A DNA stretch of 64,000 bases, from NCBI RefSeq assembly GCF_001424045.1, contig NZ_LMQB01000028.1, positions 1 through 64,000 on the forward strand. Direction: 5' to 3'. Origin of the DNA: Rhizobium sp. Leaf371. Lineage in GTDB: Bacteria; Pseudomonadota; Alphaproteobacteria; Rhizobiales; Rhizobiaceae. Under the pieces are notes generated by a model that made no database searches, was not told where the DNA came from, and worked only from the letters and a program-made list of their open reading frames with translations. The translations under genes were made by a program, and so were the position numbers. Positions 1 through 8,950 of this stretch are shown here, one piece after another; the first letter of the stretch is position 1; every line of letters begins with the position of its first letter.

Positions 1-32
1 CAGCAGCGCCGCCGCCCTCGTTGGTGTGCGGT

Positions 33-61
33 TTATAGATCCCACTTCACCGCTTCGTCAA
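33..61 (-). promoter_or_regulatory. Candidate sigma-70 promoter firing leftward out of the window
   Basis: On the minus strand a -35 TTGACG (56-61) is separated by exactly 17 bases from a -10 CTATAA (33-38), followed by ACCGC. This arrangement resembles rhizobial rRNA and tRNA promoters (known pattern). The transcribed gene would lie to the left of position 1 and is not visible. No coding region could be supported in 1-236. Confidence 0.5.
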
Positions 62-236
62 CAGGGGGTGTTCGAAAAACTTCATAAAACTGACAAGTAC
101 CTGTAATCTTACGAGAACTCGAAACGCAAACCCGCAAGCCTCGATTCCACAGACGAAAACGACGCTCGCAGCAAAGGCGCGGGCGTCGTGGAGGGCTGGA
201 AGCTCCCGGGCAGGATGTACCCGCTTCCGAAACGAG

Positions 237-273
237 ATCGGCGCGGCTGCGATCTTGTCGCGGCCGCGCCGAT
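237..273 (-). terminator. Probable terminator of the minCDE operon
   Basis: A perfect 11-bp inverted repeat (ATCGGCGCGGC at 237-247 and its complement at 263-273), extendable to 16 bp with one mismatch, lies just downstream of the minE stop. The T-rich tail on the minus strand is weak (CTCGTTTCGG), so termination efficiency is uncertain. Confidence 0.5.
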
Positions 274-292
274 GAAAACGCTTTTGAGGGTC

Positions 293-553
293 TCAGGCTG
301 CCTGCTTGGTCGCGTTCAGCGGGATTTCGACATCGATCTCCAGGATCGACATATGTTCGTCCCGATCCATCTTCACATGAACCTTGTCGCTGTCGATCTG
401 CACATGCTTGGCGATGACGGCGAGGATTTCCTCACGCAGGATGGCGACGAGGTCGGAGCCGGCGGCACCGCGTTCATGCGCAAGCAGAACCTGCAGCCGC
501 TCGCGCGCCATCGGCGCGGACCTCTGTTTGGTGAAAAGGCGGAAAATGCTCAT
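293..553 (-). CDS. minE: Cell division topological specificity factor MinE
   Basis: An 86-residue protein of normal MinE length. It stimulates the MinD ATPase and displaces MinC, confining the division inhibitor to the poles. The N-terminal part ([14 protein letters not shown], then [13 protein letters not shown]) is the amphipathic membrane and MinD-binding segment. The C-terminal half (about residues 33-80, with [10 protein letters not shown] near the end) is the dimeric topological-specificity domain. Its ATG overlaps the minD stop by four bases (ATGA), so translation is probably coupled. It is the last gene of minCDE. Identification is secure from sequence and gene order. Confidence 0.96.
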   Translation of the reverse strand: MSIFRLFTKQRSAPMARERLQVLLAHERGAAGSDLVAILREEILAVIAKHVQIDSDKVHVKMDRDEHMSILEIDVEIPLNATKQAA

Positions 554-1365
554 GCAGCCCTCCGTGCGAAGATCTTGCCGAACAGGCTGCGCTTTTCGCC
601 GGGGATCGTCACCGGCAGGGTTTCGCCGGCCAGACGACGGGCGGCATCGAAATAGGCCATGGCCGGCGGGCAGCGTACATCGGCGAGCGTGACCGGTGCG
701 CCGATATTGGAGGCGCGCAGCACATCCATGCTTTCGGGGATGATCCCGAGCAGCGGGATGGACAGAATTTCCAACACGTCCTCGACCTTGAGCATGTCGC
801 CACGCTCGGCACGAACGGGGTCGTAACGGGTGAGCAGCAGGTGCTTCTCCATGCGCTCGCCGTTCTCGGCCTTGAGCGTCTTGGAGTCGAGCAGGCCGAT
901 GATGCGGTCGCTGTCGCGCACGGACGAGACTTCCGGATTGGTGACGACGACGGCGACGTCGGCATGGCGCATGGCGAGCGTCGCGCCGCGTTCGATCCCG
1001 GCGGGGCTGTCGCAGATGATCCAATCGAAATGCTGCTTCAGTTCGGCGATGACGCGCTCGACGCCCTCTTCCGTCAGATTGTCCTTGTCGCGTGTCTGCG
1101 ATGCCGGCAGCAGGAACAGGGTTTCGAGCCGCTTGTCGCGGATCAGCGCCTGCGGCAGCTTGGCATCGCCCTGGATGACGTTGATCAGATCGTAGACGAC
1201 GCGGCGCTCGGCGCCCATCACCAGATCGAGATTGCGCAGCCCGACATCGAAATCGACCACGACGACTTTCTCGTTCCTCTGAGCCAGGGCGGCACCGAGG
1301 GCGGCCGTGGACGTGGTCTTGCCGACCCCACCCTTGCCTGACGTAACGACGATGACTTTCCCCAT
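550..1365 (-). CDS. minD: Septum site-determining ATPase MinD
   Basis: A 271-residue membrane-associated ATPase of the ParA/MinD superfamily; it recruits MinC to the membrane and oscillates with MinE. The deviant Walker A is visible near the N terminus (KGGVGKTT, residues 11-18), followed by the switch region with [10 protein letters not shown] and ICDSPAGIE. The C terminus ([13 protein letters not shown]) is a basic amphipathic helix matching the MinD membrane-targeting sequence. The start [10 protein letters not shown] was chosen because upstream in-frame codons run into minC and lack family similarity. It lies 29 bases after the minC stop and overlaps minE by four bases. Confidence 0.97.
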   Translation of the reverse strand: MGKVIVVTSGKGGVGKTTSTAALGAALAQRNEKVVVVDFDVGLRNLDLVMGAERRVVYDLINVIQGDAKLPQALIRDKRLETLFLLPASQTRDKDNLTEEGVERVIAELKQHFDWIICDSPAGIERGATLAMRHADVAVVVTNPEVSSVRDSDRIIGLLDSKTLKAENGERMEKHLLLTRYDPVRAERGDMLKVEDVLEILSIPLLGIIPESMDVLRASNIGAPVTLADVRCPPAMAYFDAARRLAGETLPVTIPGEKRSLFGKIFARRAA

Positions 1366-1394
1366 CTTGCTCTCCTGTTTTGGCCGGACACGGC

Positions 1395-2141
1395 TCACTT
1401 GAGTTTCTCTGCCATGATCGCATCGTCCTCCAGCCACAGCTGGACAGGTTGTCCGCGGAAGCCGGGGGCCATGTCTTCGGCCATTTTGTAGACGCCATCG
1501 ATCGCGACCAGTTCGGCCTCGAGCTTCCGGCAGAAAATTCGTGCGGTCGCGTTGCCGACGGCGCCCGCCATGGCGCGGCCGCGCAGTGCGCCGTAGATGT
1601 GGATCGAGCCGCCGGCGATGATCTCGGCACCCGAGGCCACCGAACCGACGACCGTCACATCGCCGTCCGTAAAGACGACGGATTGCCCCGATCTGACCGG
1701 TTCCCGGATAACGAGCGACTGCAGCGCAGGCCGCGGTTCGTCCGCCTGAACGGCAGCGGCTTCCGGGACGGCATCACCTTGTGTCTCGGCATCCGTCGGA
1801 TCGCTGGTCGCGACCTCGAAATCGGACGCCGGGCGTCCACCCTTCAATGCCGGCGGCATGCCCGGCGCGATCGCCGAGGGACGCGCGCCTTCGATGCCCA
1901 TGATGCTGACATTGCGCTGGATGAGCGCATCGACAAGCTCTTTCAATTGCGCCCGGTCGAGCTTCAGGTCCGCAACATCCAGGACAGCCGGGCGACCGAA
2001 GAAGAAGCCCGCAGAGCGCGCGGCGAGGTCGTCCAGCCGGATCAGCCACGCATCGAGCGGCAGGTCCGGAGAGAGAACGACCGCAAGAAAGGAGCGGCCC
2101 TTGATACGGATCGAGCGGGCGTCTGTGGACACAGTGTTCAT
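1395..2141 (-). CDS. minC: Septum formation inhibitor MinC
   Basis: A 248-residue FtsZ polymerisation inhibitor. The N-terminal domain (residues 1-about 95) contains [19 protein letters not shown] and is followed by a Pro/Ala-rich linker. The C-terminal beta-helix MinD-binding domain begins near residue 145; it carries [19 protein letters not shown], the [16 protein letters not shown] turn region and the C-terminal VQLWLEDD. Domain order and length fit MinC. It is the first gene of minCDE. A perfect CtrA-type box lies 42 bases upstream of its start, suggesting cell-cycle control. Confidence 0.95.
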   Translation of the reverse strand: MNTVSTDARSIRIKGRSFLAVVLSPDLPLDAWLIRLDDLAARSAGFFFGRPAVLDVADLKLDRAQLKELVDALIQRNVSIMGIEGARPSAIAPGMPPALKGGRPASDFEVATSDPTDAETQGDAVPEAAAVQADEPRPALQSLVIREPVRSGQSVVFTDGDVTVVGSVASGAEIIAGGSIHIYGALRGRAMAGAVGNATARIFCRKLEAELVAIDGVYKMAEDMAPGFRGQPVQLWLEDDAIMAEKLK

Positions 2142-2182
2142 CTGAGTTAAGGATTCGTTTACAATGTTTAACGCTGGGACGG

Positions 2183-2198
2183 TTAATGAAAGGTTAAC
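2183..2198 (-). promoter_or_regulatory. Perfect CtrA-binding box upstream of minCDE
   Basis: TTAATGAAAGGTTAAC matches the CtrA consensus TTAA-N7-TTAAC exactly. The complementary strand reads TTAA-CCTTTCA-TTAAC, so it matches in both orientations. It lies in the 209-bp gap between minC (minus) and the ROK-like gene (plus), 42 bases upstream of the minC ATG. Direct control of min genes by CtrA has been described in Sinorhizobium; that it acts here is inference. Confidence 0.65.
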
Positions 2199-2350
2199 GT
2201 GACCGGCTTGCCCAAGGCTTGCGAAACGGTCGAAACGGGGGCGATTTCATCCCATTTCAGGGGTTTTGCACCGGGCCATGCGGGTCTGCTTGGAACATCC
2301 ACAGCCACGGCACGTTGCGAACCCACTGCAGATGAAGGGATCGATGATTG

Positions 2351-3442
2351 ATGGGCATGTCAAAGACTGCGACACAGGACCAGGCCGCCGGCCCCCTGAC
2401 GAATGGAGCCCTCGACCTTCCCGCCCTCACCATTGACGACTACAATATCGAGATCCGCGACAAAGAGGGCTTTATCGGCGACAAGGCGACCAAAGCCGAG
2501 TTTCGGGAGAAGCTGGACACTTGGCGCAAGATCATGCGCGACGTCGACATCGACCCGATCGGCAAGGTGCCGACGGCCGATCTTCCCAAACGGGAGATCG
2601 ATGCCTTGCTCAAGGGCAAGGATGCCCAGGCATCGGCCTTGATCTGGAGCGCGGTGGAAGATTTCGCGCAGGAATTCGCCGATGTCGTCACGCGCTTCCT
2701 GAAGCAGAAGCACTGGGCGGGCACCGAACGGATCGTCGTTGGTGGCGGCTTTCGGCAGAGCCGCTCGGGCGAACTCGCCATTGCCCGCACCGAGATGCTG
2801 CTCGCCCAGCGTGGCGTCCGCGTGCATCTGGTTCCGATCGTCCAGCACCCTGACGATGCCGGCCTCATCGGCGCGGTGCACCTGATGCCGGCCTGGATGC
2901 TGAAGGGGCACAAAGCGATCTTCGCCGTCGATATCGGCGGCACCAACATCCGCGCCGGCGTCGTCGATCTGGGAAAGGCGAAGTCCGACGACAAGCATTA
3001 TCTTGAGGAGGCGACCGTCTGGCAATCCGAGATCTGGCGGCACTCCGACGATCGCCCCAGCCGGAGTGCGGCCGTCGAGCGGCTGATCGCGATGCTCAAA
3101 GACCTGATCGCCCGCGCCGAAAAGGAAAAACTGGCGCCAGCGCCTTTGATCGGCATCGGTTGCCCCGGCATCATTCAGGCAGACGGATCGATCGAGCGCG
3201 GCGGGCAGAACCTTCCGGGCGGTAATTGGGAGAGCGACAGCTTCAACCTGCCCGCCGCCATCAAGAAAGCCATTCCGCAGATCGGCGGCCACGAAACCTT
3301 CGTGATGATGCACAATGATGCGGTCGTTCAGGGCCTGTCGCAGATTCCCTTCATGACGGACATCGCTAAATGGGCGGTGCTGACCATCGGCACCGGGCTT
3401 GGCAATGCCCATTTCGTCAACAAGGCGAAGTCCGAAAAGTAA
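2351..3442 (+). CDS. ROK-fold (sugar kinase-like) protein with long N-terminal extension
   Basis: A 363-residue cytosolic protein. The first about 190 residues match no domain I recognise. From about residue 191 it shows the ROK/actin-fold phosphate-binding signature AVDIGGTNIRAGVVD, then IGIGCPGIIQADGSI and a second phosphate loop TIGTGLGNAHF close to the C terminus. The zinc motif (CxCGxxGCxE) of typical ROK kinases is absent and the chain stops soon after the second phosphate loop, so the C-terminal lobe is shorter than in a standard kinase. The start is one of ATG 2351 or ATG 2357; a purine-rich GAAGGGA precedes them. Substrate unknown. Confidence 0.75.
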   Translation: MGMSKTATQDQAAGPLTNGALDLPALTIDDYNIEIRDKEGFIGDKATKAEFREKLDTWRKIMRDVDIDPIGKVPTADLPKREIDALLKGKDAQASALIWSAVEDFAQEFADVVTRFLKQKHWAGTERIVVGGGFRQSRSGELAIARTEMLLAQRGVRVHLVPIVQHPDDAGLIGAVHLMPAWMLKGHKAIFAVDIGGTNIRAGVVDLGKAKSDDKHYLEEATVWQSEIWRHSDDRPSRSAAVERLIAMLKDLIARAEKEKLAPAPLIGIGCPGIIQADGSIERGGQNLPGGNWESDSFNLPAAIKKAIPQIGGHETFVMMHNDAVVQGLSQIPFMTDIAKWAVLTIGTGLGNAHFVNKAKSEK

Positions 3443-3533
3443 GTCAGGCAATCCCGTTGCCGAACTTGTGAGGCGACGCTCCATCGGTTGCCGTCTACCC
3501 TCGGGAGCGACAGGATAAGCGGGAGAGCATGCA

Positions 3534-4421
3534 ATGACGCGTCTGACAGCGAGGGATTTCGACCAGGAACTGCTGGAACTCTACGATTATTACGCGCATG
3601 GAAAAATCTCCAAGCGCGAGTTCCTCGATCGCGCGGCCAAGTTCGCCGTCGGAGGACTGACGGCGGCGGCCATCCTTTCCTCGATGAGCCCGGATTACGC
3701 CCTGGCGCAGCAGGTGGCGTTTACCGATCCCGAGATCGTTGCCGAATACATCACCTACCCCTCGCCGAGAGGGCACGGAGAGGTCCGCGGCTATCTCGTG
3801 CGTCCCGCCAAAGTCGAAGGCAAGGTCGCAGCCGTGGTGGTGGTGCATGAGAATCGCGGCCTCAATCCCTACATCGAAGACGTGGCACGGCGTGTCGCCA
3901 AGGCCGGCTTCATCGCGCTGGCGCCCGATGGTCTGACGTCGGTCGGCGGCTATCCCGGCAATGACGAAAAGGGTCGGGAATTCCAGAAGAGCGTCGACCC
4001 GACGAAGCTGATGAACGATTTCTTCGCCGCGGTGGAGTTCATGATGGCGCATGAGGCCACCACCGGGAAGGTGGGAATGACCGGCTTCTGCTATGGTGGC
4101 GGCGTGTCCAATGCCGCAGCGGTCGCCTATCCGGAGCTGGCGGCGGCCGTGCCCTTTTACGGCCGACAGCCGAAAGCCGAGGACGTTCCACGGATCAAAG
4201 CGCCGTTGCTCCTGCACTATGGCGAACTCGACACGGGCGTCAACGAAGGCTGGCCGGCCTATGAGGCTGCTTTGAAGGCCGCCGGCAAGACCTATGAGGC
4301 CTATATCTATCCCGGTGCCAATCATGGATTTCATAACGACTCGACGCCGCGTTACGACGAAGCGGCAGCGAAGCTCGCCTGGGACCGGACGATCGCGTGG
4401 TTCAACCGATATCTCGCGTGA
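3534..4421 (+). CDS. Dienelactone hydrolase family protein (alpha/beta hydrolase)
   Basis: A 295-residue alpha/beta hydrolase of the dienelactone hydrolase/YghX type. A hydrophobic segment near residues 35-60 ([17 protein letters not shown], then YALAQQ) looks like an export signal preceded by KREFLDR, not a strict twin arginine. The catalytic triad is recognisable: Cys186 in GFCYGGG, Asp233 in YGELDTG and His264 in GANHGFH. These enzymes open lactones or cleave esters; the substrate is not evident. It lies 91 bases after the ROK-like gene in the same direction and converges with the ABC exporter. Confidence 0.88.
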   Translation: MTRLTARDFDQELLELYDYYAHGKISKREFLDRAAKFAVGGLTAAAILSSMSPDYALAQQVAFTDPEIVAEYITYPSPRGHGEVRGYLVRPAKVEGKVAAVVVVHENRGLNPYIEDVARRVAKAGFIALAPDGLTSVGGYPGNDEKGREFQKSVDPTKLMNDFFAAVEFMMAHEATTGKVGMTGFCYGGGVSNAAAVAYPELAAAVPFYGRQPKAEDVPRIKAPLLLHYGELDTGVNEGWPAYEAALKAAGKTYEAYIYPGANHGFHNDSTPRYDEAAAKLAWDRTIAWFNRYLA

Positions 4422-4457
4422 GCAGGGTCGATCGCGCCCGAGGCGAGGGCATGTTCG

Positions 4458-6188
4458 TCATGCGCCGCCGGCATGCGGCGCTTGAAGCCGGCGGTAACGA
4501 CTGTCGGGCACGGCGAGAAGCGCGGCATGCGTCCCCTCTTCCGCGATCCGGCCATCTTCCACAACCATGATCCGGTCGGCACTGGCGACCGTGGCCAGCC
4601 GGTGGGCGATGACGAGGGTCGTGCGGCCCTCGGCCAGCTCGCTCAGCGACTGCTGGATGGCGCGTTCGGTTTCGGTATCGAGTGCCGAAGTCGCCTCGTC
4701 GAGGATGAGGATCGGCGGATTCTTCAAAAAGATGCGCGCGATGGCGAGGCGCTGCTTCTGCCCCCCGGACAGCTTGACACCGCGTTCGCCGATGACCGTA
4801 TCCAGTCCCTCCGGAAGGGCTGCGATCACCGCGTCGAGACGCGCACGCCGCGCGGCATCGAGAATATCGGCCTCGGATGCCTCAAGGCGGCCGTAGGCGA
4901 TGTTCTCGCGGATGGTTCCGGCGAAGAGGAAGACGTCCTGCTGGACGATGCCGATGTTGGAGCGCAGTGACCGCAGCGTCATGTCGCGAATGTCGATCCC
5001 ATCGATCGTGATCGCACCGGACGTCACCTCGTAGAAGCGCGGCAGAAGCGAACAGATGGTGGTCTTGCCCGCGCCAGAGGGGCCGACGAAGGCGACGGTC
5101 TCGCCGGCACGCACCGTCAGATCGAGTTCGCGCAGGATCGGGCGTCCATCGTCATAGCCGAAGCCGGCATTGCAATAGACGATATCGCCTTTCAAGCGAT
5201 CGGCCGCCACCGCATCGGGGCGATCCGCGATGTCCGGTTCGGTCTGCAGGAACTGCTGGTAACGCTGAAACCCGGCGATGCCCTTCGGATAGGTCTCGAT
5301 GACGGAGTTGATCTTGTCGATCGGCCGGAAGAACACGCCGACGAGGAGCAGAAAGCCGACGAAGCCACCCGCCGTCAGCTCTCCGCGCACGACGAACCAG
5401 GCGCCCGCCAGCATGACGGCCACCTGCACGAAGCGCATCGAGAGGTAGGACAGGGAGGTGGACGCCGCCATCAGCTTGTAGGCTTCGAGCTTGGTGCGCT
5501 GATAGCCGGCATTGTTCTGCGCGAACAGCGCGCGCTCGTGATCTTCATTGGCGAAGGCCTGGACGACGCGGATGCCGCCGACATTCTCCTCGATGCGCGC
5601 GTTGAACTCGGCGATCCTGCCGTACAGCGCATGGGAGTTCACCGTCATGCGCGTCCCGTAGCGCGTTGTCACGAACGCGGCGAGCGGGACGATGATCGCG
5701 GTAATCAGCGCAAGCGGCACATGCACGAACATCATCAGGACGAAGGCGCCGACCAGCGTCATCACTGCGATGAAGACGTCCTCGGGCCCGTGATGAGCGA
5801 CTTCGCCGATCTCGTCGAGATCCTTCGTCAACCGCGCCACGAGATGCCCAGTCTTCTGGTTGTCGAAATAGCCGAAGGAGAGTTTCTGCAGATGGTCGAA
5901 TGCCTTCCGCCGCATCTCCGTCTCGATGCGGATGCCGAGCATATGGCCCCAATAGGTCACCACGATTTGCAGCCCCGCATTGACGACATAGATAAGCAGA
6001 AGGCCGAGGGCCGCGAGACCGATCAGACCGAACTGGTTGGTCGGCAGCAAACGGTCGATGAAAAGCTTGACGGCAAGCGGAAAGACGAGTTCGAGCAGAC
6101 CGGCTGAGATCGCGCAGGAAAAATCCAGCAGAAAGAGCCGGCGATGCGGCCGGTAGTAGGCCGCAAACCGCCTAAGAAGATCATTCAT
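4458..6188 (-). CDS. ABC transporter, fused permease and ATP-binding protein
   Basis: A 576-residue half-transporter of the MsbA/multidrug exporter type. The N-terminal half holds about six membrane helices (start MNDLLRRFAAYYRPHRR, helices from about residue 15 to 290). The C-terminal ATPase has Walker A GPSGAGKTT, signature LSGGQKQR, Walker B ILILDEATSALD and the H-loop AHRLATV. It would work as a homodimer exporting a lipid or drug-like substrate. The start at 6188 was preferred because it opens directly into the conserved permease; an upstream in-frame ATG at 6248 would add 20 unlike residues. It follows the TonB receptor on the same strand after a 226-base gap that holds no gene. Confidence 0.9.
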   Translation of the reverse strand: MNDLLRRFAAYYRPHRRLFLLDFSCAISAGLLELVFPLAVKLFIDRLLPTNQFGLIGLAALGLLLIYVVNAGLQIVVTYWGHMLGIRIETEMRRKAFDHLQKLSFGYFDNQKTGHLVARLTKDLDEIGEVAHHGPEDVFIAVMTLVGAFVLMMFVHVPLALITAIIVPLAAFVTTRYGTRMTVNSHALYGRIAEFNARIEENVGGIRVVQAFANEDHERALFAQNNAGYQRTKLEAYKLMAASTSLSYLSMRFVQVAVMLAGAWFVVRGELTAGGFVGFLLLVGVFFRPIDKINSVIETYPKGIAGFQRYQQFLQTEPDIADRPDAVAADRLKGDIVYCNAGFGYDDGRPILRELDLTVRAGETVAFVGPSGAGKTTICSLLPRFYEVTSGAITIDGIDIRDMTLRSLRSNIGIVQQDVFLFAGTIRENIAYGRLEASEADILDAARRARLDAVIAALPEGLDTVIGERGVKLSGGQKQRLAIARIFLKNPPILILDEATSALDTETERAIQQSLSELAEGRTTLVIAHRLATVASADRIMVVEDGRIAEEGTHAALLAVPDSRYRRLQAPHAGGA

Positions 6189-6414
6189 GCCGCAACTCGA
6201 GAAAGGCAAGGATGCGCCGGCTCGCGCCGATGCATATTGCAACCGCATGTCGCCCGCAACGCAGTCGCGGCTTGGGGCGACGCGACGCGGTGTGGACCAC
6301 GACTCTAGCGACGGAAGACCCGCGATGGAAATCCTATGCGGGCCAGCCGATGGCTCGCCCGCAAGTTTCCCCTCCCCTGTGTCATCGAAGGCACGTTGAG
6401 GAGGGGAAGGAGGC

Positions 6415-8616
6415 TCAGAACTTTTGGGTCAGGGAAATCTTGAAGGAGCGGCCGGCTTCCGAATAGAACTGGGAGGCGTTGGCGAGATCCTTGACTTCAA
6501 GCGCGTCGAGATAGGTCTTGTCGAACATGTTGTAGACACCCGCCTGGATGCGCAGACCCTTTACCTGTTCCGGCTCCCACCAGCCCGTCAGGTTGACGAT
6601 GCCGTAGCCGCCTGGTCGGGTTCCGGCCACGGAGTCCTCATCGACCGCCGCGGCGGTGACGAGGCTGAGATCCGTTCCCCAGAATTCGGTGTTATAGCCG
6701 ACGCCGACGATCGCCTTCAGCGGCGCGACGGAGGCGAGCAGTTCGTCGGTGTCGAGATCTGTTCCCCGGGCATAGGCGAGCGATCCATGGACGTCGATGC
6801 CGGATGAGAAGGTCTTTTGCGCGCGGGCTTCGACGCCCGAAATCCGGACGCGGTCGCGGTTGAAGTATTCGATGCTTCCGAAAGCGTAGCCTGCCTCGGG
6901 CGTGGTTTCGGTATCGATAAAATTCTTGTAGCGCGTGGTATAGGCCGAAATCCGCCCACCGAAATCCTCATCGCCCAAGTTGGCGCCCGCTTCGAAGCCA
7001 TAGCTCGTTTCCGGGTCGAGATCCGGATTGCCGATCTGCCTGTAGAGCGGCGCATTGTCATAATTGCTGTAGAGCTGCGAGACGTTCGGTGCCTTGAAGC
7101 CTGTGGTGACCTGCGCGAACAGTTCGACATCCGGGCGAACCTGCCAGGCGGCGCGCAGCTTCGGGGAGAGACGAAAATCGCTCTGCCCTTCGGGAAGATC
7201 CGCGCTGTTGCCGATGCTCGTATAGGTCGAGGTTTCCTGCGGATCGTGGCGGTACCAGTCGAGGCGGAAGCCGGGGGTCAGGGACACGCCGCTATTCCCG
7301 AGGCCGATCTTGTCCTCGGCAAACACGCCGACCGTCACGCTATCGGTGTCCGGCATGTCGGATTGGTTGTTATGGTAGTTGATGCAGGCTGGCGCAAACA
7401 CGATGTCGCAGGTGTCTTCGCCCTGCTGGTACTGGGTCGTCCGGGTCAGGTCGAGATTGCCGCCGAAGGTGACCTGATGGGTGAGCAGCCCGGTGTCGAA
7501 GCTGGAATTCGCAAAGCCGCTGGCGCCATAGGAGCGGGCGTCGTTTGTGCTCGACCGCATGTAATAACCGACCGGACCCGTCAGACGCGTGCCGTGCGTG
7601 CCTTCGATGCGCTCGGCACGCTGGAAATAGATGGTCGCAAATGCGCTGTCGATCCAGCTGTCGCCGCTCTCCGCATCGAAGACATAGTCGAGCGATACAC
7701 GGTCGCGCTTCTTGTCGGACTCCCGGTCATAGCCATTGGCCTCGTAGGTCGAACCCTGCGTCTGGCGCAGGTCCGTGGCCGTGTTCTGATCGTAATGCTC
7801 GGCCGTCAATCCGATCGTGTGGCCGCCTTCGAGCGACTGGCGCACCTTGAAGAGGATGTTGCGTCGGTTGAGATCCATGGGATCGGCCTCGGTTCGCGTC
7901 GGGCCGTAGCCTCCGACATCGCCGCCCGTCTCTTCTTCATGTCCGTATTTGTACGAGCTCTGGAAGAGCACGGAGGTCCTGTCGAAGCGCCGGGCGACCG
8001 CCGCGGCACCGACCAGCGAGCGATCGGCGCTGTCATAACCGAGCTTGGCCACACCGCCGACCGTTGCACCCTCGGCAATCAGGTCTTCGGGCTCCAGCGT
8101 GCGCAGGATGACGGCGCCACCGAGCGCGCCGGAACCGGCCCGGCTCGAATCCGCCCCGCGCAGGATATCGACGGTCCCCAGCGACGAGAAATCATAGGTA
8201 TCGACGCCGCCCTGGGAGCCGCGCACGCCGTCCGAGAGGTAGGGTACCGGGATGCCGTCGATGGTCGTTAGAACGCGGTCGGCTTCCAGGCCACGGATGT
8301 TGACGCTCTTGGTGGCGGATACGAAGCTGACGCCCGGCTCTGTCGTATCGCCGAGATCGTCAAGGTCGTCGATGTCCTTTTCGGCGATCTGCTCGGCGGT
8401 CGTGCGTGTCGCAAGCGGGCTATCCTCCGGCGCGCCCTTCTGAACGCGTTTGCCCTTGACGATGATCGCCGGCAGCGCCGTCGCATCCCCCGATGCGGTG
8501 GAGCCTTGCGTGGCCGATCCGTCCTGAGCGACGGCCGGCGTCGAAGGTGCAATCGACGCGATGCCGATGAGCGAAGAATAGGCAAGAAGAACGGATCGCA
8601 AGCCCCGGGATACCAT
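6415..8616 (-). CDS. TonB-dependent outer-membrane receptor (haem/haemoprotein receptor family)
   Basis: A 733-residue outer-membrane beta-barrel receptor. A signal peptide (MVSRGLRSVLLAYSS to AVAQ, about 31 residues) is followed by a plug domain (about 70-180, with VNIRGLEADRVLTTIDGIP) and a barrel ending in the typical terminal Phe (SLTQKF). Haem-receptor-like motifs GFKAP (FRAP box variant) and NPDL are present, but no histidine lies between them. The start at 8616 is favoured by a strong AAAGGA six to eight bases upstream. The promoter region carries a TGA-N9-TCA iron box. Ligand assignment to haem or haemoprotein is inferred from family resemblance. Confidence 0.88.
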   Translation of the reverse strand: MVSRGLRSVLLAYSSLIGIASIAPSTPAVAQDGSATQGSTASGDATALPAIIVKGKRVQKGAPEDSPLATRTTAEQIAEKDIDDLDDLGDTTEPGVSFVSATKSVNIRGLEADRVLTTIDGIPVPYLSDGVRGSQGGVDTYDFSSLGTVDILRGADSSRAGSGALGGAVILRTLEPEDLIAEGATVGGVAKLGYDSADRSLVGAAAVARRFDRTSVLFQSSYKYGHEEETGGDVGGYGPTRTEADPMDLNRRNILFKVRQSLEGGHTIGLTAEHYDQNTATDLRQTQGSTYEANGYDRESDKKRDRVSLDYVFDAESGDSWIDSAFATIYFQRAERIEGTHGTRLTGPVGYYMRSSTNDARSYGASGFANSSFDTGLLTHQVTFGGNLDLTRTTQYQQGEDTCDIVFAPACINYHNNQSDMPDTDSVTVGVFAEDKIGLGNSGVSLTPGFRLDWYRHDPQETSTYTSIGNSADLPEGQSDFRLSPKLRAAWQVRPDVELFAQVTTGFKAPNVSQLYSNYDNAPLYRQIGNPDLDPETSYGFEAGANLGDEDFGGRISAYTTRYKNFIDTETTPEAGYAFGSIEYFNRDRVRISGVEARAQKTFSSGIDVHGSLAYARGTDLDTDELLASVAPLKAIVGVGYNTEFWGTDLSLVTAAAVDEDSVAGTRPGGYGIVNLTGWWEPEQVKGLRIQAGVYNMFDKTYLDALEVKDLANASQFYSEAGRSFKISLTQKF

Positions 8617-8950
8617 GTTGTTTCCTTTCAGCAGACACGCCAAGGCCTTTCGCCGCAGGGGTTTCCGCGGAGATGACATGACGTGGCCGACACAATGAAC
8701 CGACAGACGAATGCCTGCCCCCGGTTCTGACAGCTAGAAAACATGAGTGCTTTTGTCAATATTAAAACTCCGGTCGATTTGGATCATTCCTGCATCTCTG
8801 GCGCGAGCGGTCGGGACTGAGAAAAACTGCCATCGACATGGACAAGATCGTGGCGTCATCTAGTTGATGACCACGCGGACCACGGCCCGACGCACCGCAC
8901 GGAAGGAACGAGACGCGCATGACCTGCCTAAGTTTTGCGATCGGACAGAC
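8617..8950. other. Divergent intergenic region between the TonB receptor and the ABC module
   Basis: This 334-bp stretch holds the receptor promoter region (minus-strand TTGACA at 8754-8759 with only a poor -10) and the overlapping iron-box candidate. Toward the ABC ATPase it holds a ribosome-binding-like GGAAGGAA (8901-8908) followed by a 15-codon open frame (8919-8966). No larger gene could be supported. Confidence 0.5.
8744..8758 (-). promoter_or_regulatory. Candidate RirA iron-responsive box
   Basis: TGAGTGCTTTTGTCA fits the rhizobial iron-responsive operator pattern TGA-N9-TCA recognised by RirA. It overlaps the putative -35 element (TTGACA on the minus strand, 8754-8759) upstream of the TonB receptor. 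The motif is short, so chance occurrence is possible. Confidence 0.4.

Noticed and set aside
6367-6408. Inverted repeat TTCCCCTCC/GGAGGGGAA downstream of the TonB receptor
   Set aside because: On the transcribed strand it is followed by AAACTT rather than a T-run, and it is a purine/pyrimidine-rich tract, so a terminator call is not supported.
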